From contig NZ_WRXL01000001.1 in the NCBI RefSeq assembly GCF_010119195.1, forward strand, positions 434,001-498,000: DNA of 64,000 bases, given 5' to 3'. The notes beneath the pieces were generated by a model. It searched no databases. It was given only the letters and a program-made list of their open reading frames with translations, and had not been told where the DNA came from. A program made the position numbers and the translations under genes. Source of the stretch: Haloarcula salina. Lineage in GTDB: Archaea; Halobacteriota; Halobacteria; Halobacteriales; Haloarculaceae. Shown here piece after piece: positions 41,952 through 50,996 of this stretch. The stretch's first letter is position 1; each line of letters opens with the position of its first letter.

Positions 41952-42701
41952 ATGTCCGTCGGGAGCGAGGGGGTCGTCAGCGGGATCCGCTTCGACCTCA
42001 ATCGATTACACGAAACCTGGATGGAGATCGTCTACCCACGCCAGCGAGACGCGAGCGACACCGTCCTCGGGACCTGGACGCCGGATTCGGCGCTCGGGAT
42101 GGCGCTCTATCGACTCTGGTCGGCGCTGGGCGTGCCGGTCATCGCCGTCGTCTACCCGCTGGTCCTGTGTGGGGTGTTCCTGCGCTATCAGACGCGCCGC
42201 ATCGACGGCACGGCGACGCGGCTCGGTGCCGTCGGCGTCGTCCTCCTCTCGGTGCTGGTCTGGGGGAGCCTCGCCGCGCTCGCTCGCTACGAGCCCGGGA
42301 GCATCGACCTGGTGTCGGGCGGCTTCACCGCCGTCGCGGTCGCGGGCGGCGTCGCCACCGTCTCGGCCGCGCTCGCAGTCACGTTCAGGCGCGTCGGCGG
42401 CCGCGGGACGACCGTCGCGCTCGCGTATCCCTTCGCGATGACGGCCATCTTCCTCCCGCCGGTCGTCGCCGCGCTGTACTCGACGGCGGTCGCCTCGGTC
42501 GTCATCCCCGCGAGCGACTCGCTCTCGCGGTGGTTCCTCTACGAGGTGCTGACCGTCGTGGGAGTCGCGGACTTCTTCATCGAGAACTTCGAGCGCCAGG
42601 GCTTCGCCTACGTCGTCATCTGGCTCGCGATCTCGTTCCCGGTGGGCTGGCTGCTCGGCCTGCTCGTGACGCTCGCGGACCTCGTTCGCCCCACCGAGTG
42701 A
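41952..42701 (+). CDS. Polytopic membrane protein of unknown function
   Basis: The 249-residue protein has five or six helices in the second half (about 60-80, 90-112, 120-145, 158-190, 210-238) after a polar N-terminal 50 residues with the run WMEIVYPRQRDASDTVLGTW. It is divergent from the halocyanin gene. A TATA-like GAAAGCTTTAACC lies at 41917-41929, about 23 bases before ATG 41952. I do not recognise the family. Confidence 0.72.
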   Translation: MSVGSEGVVSGIRFDLNRLHETWMEIVYPRQRDASDTVLGTWTPDSALGMALYRLWSALGVPVIAVVYPLVLCGVFLRYQTRRIDGTATRLGAVGVVLLSVLVWGSLAALARYEPGSIDLVSGGFTAVAVAGGVATVSAALAVTFRRVGGRGTTVALAYPFAMTAIFLPPVVAALYSTAVASVVIPASDSLSRWFLYEVLTVVGVADFFIENFERQGFAYVVIWLAISFPVGWLLGLLVTLADLVRPTE

Positions 42702-42859
42702 GCGCGAGGCGACGCGGAGACGACCCCATTTCCGGTGTTTTGCTGCCCTCAGTTCTCCCCTACGCGGCGAATCCGTTCGTAGCGGCGTGGTACCGAGTTC
42801 CCGTTACAGCGGCCGTCCTACCGGGGGAGCCATGCCCACGCGTTCCGTATGGGCGTCCG

Positions 42860-43009
42860 ATGCCGGGTTCGGATACGACCTCTATCTACGAGTGGCTGTG
42901 TTGTCCGGATTGTGACTCCCGAGAGAGTATCCGCGGCCCGCGAAACGAGCACGGGGCCGTCAAAATCGAGTGTGAAGCATGTGGTACGACCGGATGGGTC
43001 GGGCTGTGA
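42860..43009 (+). CDS. Small zinc-ribbon protein (49 residues)
   Basis: The frame starts MPGSDTTSIYEWLCCPDC and ends TTGWVGL. Two knuckles, CPDC at residues 15-18 and CEAC at 38-41, are spaced to form a zinc ribbon, with aromatic residues behind each. It resembles the CPxCG-type micro-proteins of haloarchaea in layout. The window upstream is short and GC-rich, so its promoter is unclear. Confidence 0.55.
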   Translation: MPGSDTTSIYEWLCCPDCDSRESIRGPRNEHGAVKIECEACGTTGWVGL

Positions 43010-43163
43010 ATTCGGTGTCGAGCACGACAGTCGCGGGTGCGTGTGGACGGTATCGACGCCAGTCTCGCACGAGAGTCCCCAGATTGTTGAGTAGCTAGCG
43101 CGCGCCGGACCCGTGGGTGCTCGAACCGGTACGGTTCGGCGTCGGAATCGACCTCGCGGACCG

Positions 43164-43349
43164 CTACGGACTGGCTCGGAACTCGCCGTGTTTCATGCCG
43201 AGGAAGAACGCGACGACGGAGAACACTATCATCGAGGGCAACACCATCATGAAAACCGTCGACGGTTGCATCACGGACGTGAGCGCGACCGTCGCTACGG
43301 CGACGATGACGACCAGCGGAGCCACCGCGGGCACGAAGTCGAAATCCAT
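43164..43349 (-). CDS. Small two-helix membrane protein (DUF7333-like)
   Basis: A 61-residue protein with helices at about 8-27 and 31-50, ending in the conserved-looking FLGMKHGEFRASP. Its pattern, with a start MDFDF, fits the haloarchaeal DUF7333 family. AT-rich AAAGAATTTATTTG lies at about 43370-43383, 21-34 bases ahead of the start, and is a good promoter. The function is unknown. Confidence 0.75.
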   Translation of the reverse strand: MDFDFVPAVAPLVVIVAVATVALTSVMQPSTVFMMVLPSMIVFSVVAFFLGMKHGEFRASP

Positions 43350-43477
43350 GTTTCCGATTGCGGCCGGACAAATAAATTCTTTAAGAAAGCGAACCCGCCG
43401 AACGACTGACGGAGACCCGTGTGAAACCGACCGCGACCGAGTGTTGACCCCTCTACGCTCTCCGCCACCACCGGCCG

Positions 43478-44227
43478 CTACGACGGCGTCGCCTCGTCCG
43501 GCCGAACGACCACTTCTTCCGGCGCGTCACCGTCCGCGACGGCCACGTCGGCGGCGGCCGCGTCGCCGTACACCACCGTCGCTCCGGCCCGCATCGGCGC
43601 GAGCAGACCGGCGACCAGCGCGCCGGCGCTCGTCATCGGCGCGCGCACCGCGACAGTCGTCTCCGCGTCGAACTCGTAGTCGGCCGCGACGCGGCGGCCC
43701 TCGGCCAGCAGTTCCCCGTGCGTGTAGATCCGATCGGCCGCAAGCAGGGCGTCGTCGGGCGCGAGCTCGCCCGGCGGCTGGAGGGGGTTCTCGCTCCACA
43801 GTTCCCGCTCGAACTGGGCGATCGTCGGATCCTCGACCGGCCCGCCGTAGGCCAGTCCCTTCGTCCCCGGTCCGAGCGCGTAGCGGTCGAGCCACGCCGC
43901 CGGAGCGACCAGCGCCGTCGCGTCCACCGCGGCCGGCGGGTCCAGGTCAACGACCGCGCCGTCGAGACCCGCCGCCAGGAACGCGAGCAGCCCGTCGGGG
44001 GCGTCTCGCAGCGTTCCCGGCTCGTCGTCCTCGGTGGGTTCCTTGGGCCCGACGACGACAGCGACCCGAGTGCCGTGTCGGACGCCGTAGTGCCGCAGGA
44101 GGTTGCCCCCCTTCCAGGCGTTCGTGGCGAAGTCCCGGTAGCTGTACGGCGTCGAGCGCTCGGGCGAGCGAAACAGCACGCCGTCGCGCTCGCGCGCGTC
44201 CGCGACGAGGTCGGCGAGTACCTGCAT
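43478..44227 (-). CDS. Stand-alone fragment of an adenylate-forming (acyl/acetyl-CoA synthetase-like) enzyme
   Basis: The 249-residue protein resembles the first half of the ANL adenylating domain: TPYSYRDFATNAWKGGNLLRHYGV, TRVAVVVGPKEP, LLAFLAAGLDGAVVDLDPP and RIYTHGELLAEGR followed by APMTSAGALVAGLLAPMRAGATVVYG. It lacks the P-loop-like YTSGTTG motif and the C-terminal domain, so it cannot make an acyl adenylate by itself. It is complete by start and stop, and homologues of the same size appear to exist in haloarchaea, so a reused non-catalytic form is plausible. The ATG at 44227 is clear. A role is not known. Confidence 0.72.
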   Translation of the reverse strand: MQVLADLVADARERDGVLFRSPERSTPYSYRDFATNAWKGGNLLRHYGVRHGTRVAVVVGPKEPTEDDEPGTLRDAPDGLLAFLAAGLDGAVVDLDPPAAVDATALVAPAAWLDRYALGPGTKGLAYGGPVEDPTIAQFERELWSENPLQPPGELAPDDALLAADRIYTHGELLAEGRRVAADYEFDAETTVAVRAPMTSAGALVAGLLAPMRAGATVVYGDAAAADVAVADGDAPEEVVVRPDEATPS

Positions 44228-44306
44228 AGCCGACCGTTCGGCCCCGCCAGTGAAAAAGCGCGCGGGCCACAAAGCCGATATAGTCGGGCCGCGGCAGTGC
44301 CTAGAA

Positions 44307-44612
44307 ATGAAATATCAACAACAGGTCGCCGCGTTCGTCGACCGCAACGACATCGAGACGCCGCCGGCGTACCGGCTCCTCGACGTGGTCTCGGAACTGG
44401 GAGAAATCGCCGCGGAGGTCAACGAGAGCACGGGCTACGGCGCGGACCCGTCCGCGCGATCGGTGCCGGAAAACGAGGTCGGCGACGCGCTGTTCGCGCT
44501 GCTGGCGTTGTGTGAGCAATGTAACATCGACGCCGATCGGGCGCTGTCGCGGGCGTTAGCGAAGTACGAGGGGCGGCTGGATTCGAGCGGGACGCCGGCG
44601 AGCGAGCGCTGA
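44307..44612 (+). CDS. MazG-like NTP pyrophosphohydrolase
   Basis: The 101-residue all-alpha protein has MazG landmarks: VSELGEIAAEVNES, with the ExxxE pair that binds magnesium, and VPENEVGDALFALLALCEQ, with the second ExxxD pair. Such enzymes clear non-canonical nucleotides or act on nucleotide pools. The ATG at 44307 (MKYQQQVAAFV) is the family start. It is divergent from the adenylating fragment, with 79 bases between. It ends 1 base before the dnaJ stop on the other strand. Confidence 0.88.
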   Translation: MKYQQQVAAFVDRNDIETPPAYRLLDVVSELGEIAAEVNESTGYGADPSARSVPENEVGDALFALLALCEQCNIDADRALSRALAKYEGRLDSSGTPASER

Positions 44613-45761
44613 CTACAGCGAGTTCTTGAGCTTCTCGAAGAAGCCCTCCTCCACGTCGACCTCCTCGCCGCCGGCCTCCGCGAACTGCTCTAGGGCCTCC
44701 TTCTGCTCGGCGTTCAGGTCGTCGGGCGTGACGACCTGGACCTGGACGTAGAGGTCGCCGTTGCCGCGGCGGCGCAGGCGGGGCATACCCTTGCCCTCCA
44801 GGCGGAACACCTCGCCGCTCTGGGTTCCGGTGGGCACGTCGAACTCGGCCTCGCCGTCGAGCGTCGGAACAGTCACTGTGTCGCCGAAGACGGCCTGTGG
44901 GAACGAGATAGGATGCTGGTGAGTGAGGTCGTCGCCGTCGCGCTCGAAGTCGGGGTGGTCGCGGACGCTCACCTGGATGAGGAGGTCGCCGTTGGGGCCA
45001 CCGCGCTCGCCCGGCGCGCCCTCCCGTTCCATCCGGAGCGTCTGGCCGTCGGCGATGCCGGCCGGGACCTCGACTTCCAGGGTCGCATCGTTCTGGACGA
45101 CGCCGTTCCCCCGACAGGTCGAACAGGTCTCGTCGTACAGCGTCCCGTCGCCCTCACAGCGCCGGCAAGTGGCGGTCTGCTGGACCCGCCCCATCGGCGT
45201 CTGCTGGACGCGCGTCGTCTGGCCCTGTCCGTTGCACTCGGGGCAGGTCTGCGAGTCGGCGTCGGGCGGGTGACCGGCCCCGTCGCAGTCCGCACAGGCC
45301 TCCGGGCGCGTGACCGTCAGTTGCTTCGTCGCGCCCTCGTAGGCCTCTTCGAGGTCGATGTCCAGCCGCGTCTGGAGGTCCTGGCCCTGGCGCGGGCGGT
45401 TCCCGCCGCCGCCGCGGCCGCCGCCACCGAAGAACTGGTCGAAGATGTCCTGCATGTCGAAGCCGCCGCCCCCGCCGAACGGGTCGCCGCCCATCCCGCC
45501 GCGGCCGCCGGCCCCACCGGCACCGCCGCGCTTCTCCGCCTGCTCGAAGCGCTCGTGTCCCATCTGGTCGTACATCTGGCGCTTCTCGTCGTCGGTCAGC
45601 ACTTCCTTGGCCTTCTTTGCCTGCTTGAACTTCTCCTCGGCGTCCGGCTCGTCGCTCACGTCCGGGTGATACTCCCGGGCTTTCTCCCGGTAGGCCTCCT
45701 TGATCTCGTCTTCGGAGGCGTCCCGCGAGACACCCAGTATCTCGTAGAAATCCTGACTCAT
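44613..45761 (-). CDS. dnaJ: Chaperone protein DnaJ
   Basis: DnaJ delivers clients to DnaK and stimulates its ATPase. The 382-residue protein has the J domain with YHPDVSD, a Gly/Phe-rich linker (about residues 75-118), four zinc-binding CxxCxGxG repeats (CADCDGAG, CPECNGQG, CRRCEGDG, CSTCRGNG), and the C-terminal substrate-binding domain. It is complete. The promoter, CTTTTCAAGTGG on the minus strand, lies around 45790-45800. In this genome dnaJ is separated from dnaK by three genes. Confidence 0.96.
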   Translation of the reverse strand: MSQDFYEILGVSRDASEDEIKEAYREKAREYHPDVSDEPDAEEKFKQAKKAKEVLTDDEKRQMYDQMGHERFEQAEKRGGAGGAGGRGGMGGDPFGGGGGFDMQDIFDQFFGGGGRGGGGNRPRQGQDLQTRLDIDLEEAYEGATKQLTVTRPEACADCDGAGHPPDADSQTCPECNGQGQTTRVQQTPMGRVQQTATCRRCEGDGTLYDETCSTCRGNGVVQNDATLEVEVPAGIADGQTLRMEREGAPGERGGPNGDLLIQVSVRDHPDFERDGDDLTHQHPISFPQAVFGDTVTVPTLDGEAEFDVPTGTQSGEVFRLEGKGMPRLRRRGNGDLYVQVQVVTPDDLNAEQKEALEQFAEAGGEEVDVEEGFFEKLKNSL

Positions 45762-45878
45762 TCGTTGTAGGAGGCATAGACGATTGAGCCACTTGAAAAG
45801 AACGGGTTCCAGGTCCGACCGACGCGGCCGAGCGCGGTACCGGGGGGCTTATTTCCGTCCCGGCAGAGGTCTCCGGCA

Positions 45879-46391
45879 ATGAGCCCTGCGTCGCCCCGGA
45901 GCCGAGGTGCCGTCACCGTCGAGCGAATCGTCGTCTGGGGACTCGCTGCGCTCGCGCTCGCCGGACTGGCCGCCCTCGTCGTCGGACCGGGGGCCGACCT
46001 CCGAACGGCCGCGCCGTCGGCGACGGTCGAGGGCCAGTTCGACGCCGAGACGGGAACGGTCACTCTGACCTACGCGGGCGATACGCTCACCGACACCGCG
46101 ACGCGAGAGCTCGCGCTCGTCGTCACCGACGCGGACCGGAACGCCAGCACCCGACTGACGTGGGCCGACGAGAGCCGACTGCCCGTGGAGGCCGGCGACA
46201 CCCTCATCGTCGACGACCCGCGCGTGGACGCGGACGGCGACGGGAGCTACCTCGACGGGGACGCCTCTGTCGGCTTTCATCTCGAAGCCGGCGACACCGT
46301 CGCACTCCGCTGGATCGGCCGGCCGCTCGGTGCGCCGAGCGAGCGGACCACCACGCTCGATACGGTCACGCTCTCCAACGAGACCGAGTGA
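45879..46391 (+). CDS. Pilin-like secreted protein
   Basis: The 170-residue protein has a short positive leader (SPASPRSRGAVTVERIVVWG) and one hydrophobic helix (residues 14-37), as in type IV pilin-like proteins, then an all-beta domain. Its layout (VTLTYAGDTLTD, ELALVVTDADRN, VEAGDTLIVDD, LEAGDTVALRWIG) matches the archaeal pilin/archaellin globular domain. The usual SPVIG cleavage motif is not visible, so processing is uncertain. It is divergent from dnaJ and converges on the HalOD1 gene. Confidence 0.68.
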   Translation: MSPASPRSRGAVTVERIVVWGLAALALAGLAALVVGPGADLRTAAPSATVEGQFDAETGTVTLTYAGDTLTDTATRELALVVTDADRNASTRLTWADESRLPVEAGDTLIVDDPRVDADGDGSYLDGDASVGFHLEAGDTVALRWIGRPLGAPSERTTTLDTVTLSNETE

Positions 46392-46407
46392 CCGTCGAAC
46401 AGTGAGC

Positions 46408-46719
46408 TTACGACCGCAGTCGATTCGACTCCACGAACACGTCTCCGTCCACGGTGACGGTCACGTGGAACTCGTCGACGTGGAAGGCGAGTGTGAGATC
46501 CGACTCGGCGGCGTCGACGGTGCCGAGCAGCGTATCGAGGGCGTCGGGGTCGAAGGTCTCGATGAGCGGTCGCAGATCTGTCGGCTTCCGGTCTGCGGCG
46601 ATAGCGACGGTCTCGATGACGGCCATCGACGGCGAGACCGAGCCCCAGTCGAAGTTCGCGTGGATAACGTCGGGGCCGTCGTCGGCGCTCGACGCCGATG
46701 ACCCGTTCGGACCGTTCAT
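46408..46719 (-). CDS. HalOD1 output-domain protein
   Basis: A 103-residue protein made almost entirely of a HalOD1 domain: PSMAVIETVAIAADRKPTDLRPLIETFDPDALDTLLGT, followed by LTLAFHVDEFHVTVTVDGDVFV. The domain occurs only in haloarchaea, often at the end of response regulators or alone, and is thought to relay signals. The ATG at 46719 is the usual start; the open frame continues upstream without convincing content. It is divergent from the TrmB-like gene across a region with repeats. Confidence 0.8.
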   Translation of the reverse strand: MNGPNGSSASSADDGPDVIHANFDWGSVSPSMAVIETVAIAADRKPTDLRPLIETFDPDALDTLLGTVDAAESDLTLAFHVDEFHVTVTVDGDVFVESNRLRS

Positions 46720-47160
46720 TGTCACCGTACCGACAGCCAACCAACTTAGTACTGTTGTTATCATCGTAAAAAATACCTTGGCCAGAAAGAACCCGATGAT
46801 GGTCATCGCCAGCGGCCGAGAACCGTCAGAAGAGGGGGCCGATAAGCACTGAAAGGGGCTTGTGGGGGTAAGTGGCACGCAGTCGATGTGGTTGGGACAC
46901 ATGTGGTGCTGCGTGCCATTCGCAGTTACGTACTTCTCCGGCATAACCGTTTTGTGATTAATTGGGTAAATCAAATCTGTCACTCGAAGCTAAGTTCCAA
47001 AATAGTATCATGAGGGCCGTTCTGCTGGACTCGAGTGTGGGCTCGGGGCGACCGGCACCGCGAGAGCGAACCGTCGGAGAAGGTAGTAATAACGTCTTTC
47101 TACCTGAAGGGACAAAAATCGACAACACCCCAGAACAGACGGGGTACAAGGTTGGGACAC
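46720..47160. other. Divergent regulatory region between the HalOD1 and TrmB-like genes
   Basis: AT-rich and gene-free by my reading. TGGCACGCAG (46873-46882) and CTGCGTGCCA (46909-46918) form a perfect 10-bp inverted repeat around a 26-base core. The core holds GGTTGGGACACATG (46890-46903), repeated exactly at 47150-47163 where its ATG is the start of the TrmB-like gene. These may be operators for one of the two products. Frames through here are not convincing as genes. Confidence 0.6.
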
Positions 47161-47967
47161 ATGACATCAGAGTTAACACACGAAGATGCAGTCGAGATAC
47201 TCCAGGAGTTGGGGTTGAAAGAGTACGAGGCGAAGTGTTTCGTTGGCCTCTCCCGGATGCCACACGGCACTGCCAAGTCACTCAGCGAAGTGACGGACGT
47301 TCCGCGCACGCGCGTCTACGACGCGGTTCGCGTCCTCGAAGCGAAGGGACTGGTGGAAGTCCAGCACTCGAGTCCACAGCGATTCAAGGCCGTCCCGCTG
47401 GCCGAAGCGACCGAGACGCTCCGAGATCAGTACGAGACCAAGATCCAGCGGTTTCAGACCGCGCTCGAAGACATCCAGACCGTCGACGGAGACGACGATG
47501 CCGACCGCCCGGAGATCTGGTCGCTCACGGGGACAGACGCCGTCGAGAACCGTGTGAATCGAGTCATCGAGGACGCGACCGACGAGGTCGTGCTGGTCAT
47601 CGGGAGCGAAAGCGTGCTGACGGATGCGCTTATCGAGTCCCTCACCGCGGTCGACGACAGCGTCACCCTGTCGGTCGGAACGTCATCGACTGATATCAGA
47701 GAGTGTATCGAACGGGAGATTCCGAACGCCACGGCCATTCTGTCTGATCTGAACTGGCTGGAGTGCGAAACCGAACTCGACGCCGACGCCGCCGTCGGCC
47801 GGCTCCTGCTCGTCGACCGCTCGGAAATCCTCGTCAGTTCGATCGACCACGACACCGGCGAGGAACGGGCGATCTTCGGGACTGGCCTCACCAACGGACT
47901 CATCGTTATCGCTCGGCGACTGCTGTCTCAAAACGCCGTCGAGACGGCGCCTCCTGACCACGACTAG
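47161..47967 (+). CDS. TrmB-family transcriptional regulator
   Basis: The 268-residue protein has an N-terminal winged helix typical of TrmB: AVEILQELGLKEYEAKCFVGLSRMPHGTAKSLSEVTDVPRTRVYDAVRVLEAKGLVEV. A coiled region follows (residues 88-112), then a C-terminal effector domain (VLVIGSESVLTDALIESL). TrmB relatives sense sugars or other signals and control carbon metabolism, but many haloarchaeal paralogues are uncharacterised. The ATG at 47161 lies in the 14-base repeat described for the upstream region. It converges on dnaK. Confidence 0.86.
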   Translation: MTSELTHEDAVEILQELGLKEYEAKCFVGLSRMPHGTAKSLSEVTDVPRTRVYDAVRVLEAKGLVEVQHSSPQRFKAVPLAEATETLRDQYETKIQRFQTALEDIQTVDGDDDADRPEIWSLTGTDAVENRVNRVIEDATDEVVLVIGSESVLTDALIESLTAVDDSVTLSVGTSSTDIRECIEREIPNATAILSDLNWLECETELDADAAVGRLLLVDRSEILVSSIDHDTGEERAIFGTGLTNGLIVIARRLLSQNAVETAPPDHD

Positions 47968-48106
47968 TCACTGGGGGAAGACAGTCGCCCCTTCGAACCG
48001 TTCGTGTCGCTCGGTTTTTCAGACGCCGGAAACCATCGCTGTGCTCGACTTCAGCGCCGTCGAAAGCGATTCGACTCCCTCATCTCTTCGTCGCTGTCGT
48101 CTCCGT

Positions 48107-48125
48107 CGTCAGACGTAGTCTGACG
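48107..48125 (-). terminator. Hairpin downstream of dnaK
   Basis: CGTCAGAC (48107-48114) and GTCTGACG (48118-48125) form a perfect 8-bp stem with a 3-base loop, 16 bases past the dnaK stop. No T run follows on the dnaK strand, so termination is only possible. Confidence 0.45.
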
Positions 48126-48141
48126 GACTGGTGAAAACGAC

Positions 48142-50049
48142 TTACTCTTCGTCGTTTTCGTCTACGTCTTCGAAGTCGGCGTCGACGTACTCCTCGCCCT
48201 GTTCGGCTCCGCCAGCCGCTCCACCGGGGCCTGCGGCACCTCCGGGACCGGCACCCGCAGCGCCGCCCGGTCCAGCGCCCGCCGCGCCGCCGGCGGCCTG
48301 TTGGGCCTGCTCCTGGTACATCTGCTTGCCGATCTCCTGCAGCTCCTCGCTCAGGGTCTCGGTCACTTCCTCGTAGTCGTCCTTCTCGGCGTCTTCGTCT
48401 TCGAGGACGTCCTCCACGTCTTCGATCTTCGCCTCGATGTCGGCCTTGAGGTCGTCGTCGATCTCCTCCTCGTTCTCGTCGAGCAGGGTCTCGGCGCGGC
48501 GGACGGACGCCTCGGCCTCGTTGCGGGCCTCGATGCGCTCGCGGCGCTCCTCGTCTTCCTCGGCGTGCTGTTCGGCCTCCTGTTGCATCTCTTCGATCTG
48601 GTCGTCGGAGAGGCCGGCACCGCCCTCGATGGTGATGTCCTCCTTGTTACCCGAGCCCTTGTCCTCGGCCTCGACGTTGACGATGCCGTTCTCGTCGATG
48701 TTGAACGAGACCTCGATCTGCGGGGTTCCGGCCGGAGCCGGCGGGATGCCCGAGAGCGCGAACGCGCCGAGCAGTTCGTTCTCCTCGGCGATCTCGCGCT
48801 CGCCCTGGAAGACGCGGATCTGGACCTGCGTCTGGTTGTCCTGGGCGGTCGTGAAGATCTTCGACTCCTCGGTCGGGATGGTCGTGTTCTTCTCGATGAG
48901 ACGCTCGAACAGACCGCCCTTGACCTCGACGCCGAGCGAGAGCGGCGTCACGTCGAGCAGCACGATGTCGTCCACGTCGCCGGAGAGGACGCCGGCCTGG
49001 ATGGCCGCGCCGAGCGCGACGGCCTCGTCGGGGTTGACGTTCTTCTTCGGCTCCTGGCCGGTCATCTCCTCGACCTGCGCCTGGACCTGGGGCATCCGCG
49101 TCGAACCGCCGACGAGGATGACCTCGTCGATGTCGCCCTTGTCGTAGTCGGCGTCGGCCAGCGCCTGCTCCGTCGGGCCGACGGTGCGCTCGATGAGGTC
49201 CTCGGTCAGGCTCTCGAACTTCGCGCGGGTGAGTTTCTCTTCTAAATCCAGCGGGCCGTCGTCGGTCGTCGCGATGAACGGGAGGTTGATGCGGGTCTCC
49301 TTGCGCGAGGAGAGTTCGATCTTAGCCTCCTCCGCGGCCTCGGTCAGGCGCTGGAGCGCCTGGCGGTCGTCGCGCAGGTCGATGCCGTGTTCGGCCTCGA
49401 ACTCGTCCGCGAGGTAGTCGATGATGGCGTGGTCCCAGTCGTCGCCGCCGAGGTCGTTGTCCCCGTTGGTCGCGACGACCTCGTAGACGCCGCCGCCGAG
49501 GTCGAGGATGGACACGTCGAAGGTCCCGCCGCCGAGGTCGTAGACGAGGACGGTCTGGTCGGACTCGTCGTCCAGCCCGTAGGCCATCGCGGCCGCCGTC
49601 GGCTCGTTGACGATGCGCTCGACCTCGAAGCCGGCGATCTCGCCGGCGTCCTTGGTCGCCTGGCGCTGTCGGTCGTTGAAGTACGCCGGGACGGTGATGA
49701 CGGCCTTCTCGATCTCGTCGCCGAGGTACTCCTCGGCGTCGCGCTTGATCTTCTGGAGGACCATCGCCGAGACCTGCTCGGGCGTGTACTCCTCGCCGTC
49801 GAGAGTGACCGAGTAGTCGTCCTCGCCCATGTGGCGCTTGATCGACTGAATGGTCTGATCGGGGTTCTTTACGGCCTGATTCTTCGCGGGCTTCCCGACG
49901 AGTCGCTCGCCGTCGTCGAACGCCACGACGGAGGGCGTCGTGCGCTCGCCTTCGGCGTTGACGATGATTTCGGGGTCGCCGCCTTCCATGACCGCGAACG
50001 CGCTGTTCGTGGTCCCGAGGTCGATACCCAGAATCTTGTTGCTCGCCAT
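48142..50049 (-). CDS. dnaK: Chaperone protein DnaK (Hsp70)
   Basis: DnaK is the ATP-dependent Hsp70. The 635-residue protein has the actin-like ATPase with [27 protein letters not shown] and the adenosine motif [11 protein letters not shown], then the substrate-binding domain with [11 protein letters not shown]. The C-terminal tail is Gly/Ala/Pro rich with repeated [10 protein letters not shown] units and ends in an acidic run. The promoter on the minus strand, CTTTTAACC near 50078-50086, fits. GrpE lies next upstream. DnaK systems are present only in some archaea and reached them from bacteria. Confidence 0.97.
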   Translation of the reverse strand: MASNKILGIDLGTTNSAFAVMEGGDPEIIVNAEGERTTPSVVAFDDGERLVGKPAKNQAVKNPDQTIQSIKRHMGEDDYSVTLDGEEYTPEQVSAMVLQKIKRDAEEYLGDEIEKAVITVPAYFNDRQRQATKDAGEIAGFEVERIVNEPTAAAMAYGLDDESDQTVLVYDLGGGTFDVSILDLGGGVYEVVATNGDNDLGGDDWDHAIIDYLADEFEAEHGIDLRDDRQALQRLTEAAEEAKIELSSRKETRINLPFIATTDDGPLDLEEKLTRAKFESLTEDLIERTVGPTEQALADADYDKGDIDEVILVGGSTRMPQVQAQVEEMTGQEPKKNVNPDEAVALGAAIQAGVLSGDVDDIVLLDVTPLSLGVEVKGGLFERLIEKNTTIPTEESKIFTTAQDNQTQVQIRVFQGEREIAEENELLGAFALSGIPPAPAGTPQIEVSFNIDENGIVNVEAEDKGSGNKEDITIEGGAGLSDDQIEEMQQEAEQHAEEDEERRERIEARNEAEASVRRAETLLDENEEEIDDDLKADIEAKIEDVEDVLEDEDAEKDDYEEVTETLSEELQEIGKQMYQEQAQQAAGGAAGAGPGGAAGAGPGGAAGPGGAAGGAEQGEEYVDADFEDVDENDEE

Positions 50050-50215
50050 GTTATCGGCTCATAGCGGACTCGGCCGGTTAAAAGTTGCTAGATGTACTGA
50101 TGCGGAAACCGTCACGAGGGCGCGCCTCCCGGCGGTTTTATACTTCTCGGAATTGGTCGACCGGTGGTTATTTACTGTACCGCAATGCGACCGCTCGCTG
50201 GCCGTCGACGGACCG

Positions 50216-50908
50216 TTACTCGTCCTCGGAGACAGTGACCTGCGCCTCGCGCAGCACCTTCTCGGCCATCTCGTAGCCGGGGCGGTGGACGTCCGCGATG
50301 GTCCCGCCGTCCTGGTCGCTCTCGACGCGGGCCAGCACCTGGTGCTGGGTCGGGTCCACGTCCTCGCCGGGGTCCGGGTCGATCACCTCGACGTTCTCGG
50401 CGTCGAGCACGTCGTCGAGCTGGCGCAGGGTGGACTCGACGCCGCCGCGGATGTCGGCGTCCTCGTCCTGGTCGAGCGCGCGGTCGAGGTTGTCGCGCAC
50501 GTCGAGCAGCCGCGACACGAGGTCCTCCGTGGCGCGCTGTTGCTCCTGCTCGCGGCGCTTTTTCATCCGCTTCTTGTAGTTCTGGAAGTCCGCCTGCTTG
50601 CGCTTGAGCTTCGACTCCAGCTCCTCGACGTCGTCGTCCCGGCGCTCGATCTGCGATTCGAGGCTCTCGACGCGCGTCCGCAGCGCGGCCAGTTCGCGGG
50701 CGACGTCCTCCGGGTCGGACTCCGCGACGCGGTCGACCAGCGCCTCGTCGGCCTCGGCGTCGAGGTCCACGTCCTCGACGGAGACGCCATCGGGCGCGTC
50801 GTCCAGGTCCACGTCGGCGGCGTCCGCCGTCTCGGCGGCTCGCTGGCCCGCCTCGCCGGTCGACTCCTCGGTCGCGGCCGCGTCGTCGGCTGCGTCCTGC
50901 TCGGTCAT
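50216..50908 (-). CDS. grpE: Nucleotide exchange factor GrpE
   Basis: GrpE releases ADP from DnaK. The 230-residue protein has an acidic low-complexity N-terminus, a long coiled coil (ELAALRTRVESLESQIERRDDDVEELESKLKRKQADF), and the GrpE core (NYKKRMKKRREQEQQRATEDLVSRLLDVRDNLDRAL and the C-terminal VDPTQHQVLARVESDQDGGTIADVHRPGYEMAEKVLREAQVTVS). The start MTEQDAADDAAATEE follows a good TATA box, CCTTTTATCCGCG on the minus strand around 50930-50940. It is 166 bases upstream of dnaK. Confidence 0.95.
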   Translation of the reverse strand: MTEQDAADDAAATEESTGEAGQRAAETADAADVDLDDAPDGVSVEDVDLDAEADEALVDRVAESDPEDVARELAALRTRVESLESQIERRDDDVEELESKLKRKQADFQNYKKRMKKRREQEQQRATEDLVSRLLDVRDNLDRALDQDEDADIRGGVESTLRQLDDVLDAENVEVIDPDPGEDVDPTQHQVLARVESDQDGGTIADVHRPGYEMAEKVLREAQVTVSEDE

Positions 50909-50996
50909 ACCCGATAGCAGTCGTTTCGCGGATAAAAGGATTTCAGAAACGGTTCGCGCTCGGCGGCGCGTGAAACGGCCTCGGCCACAGGTGGCG

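Noticed and set aside
46720-46983. N-terminal extension of the HalOD1 protein
   Set aside because: The frame is open but reads like random sequence with cysteines and histidines, and the ATG at 46719 gives a normal domain start.
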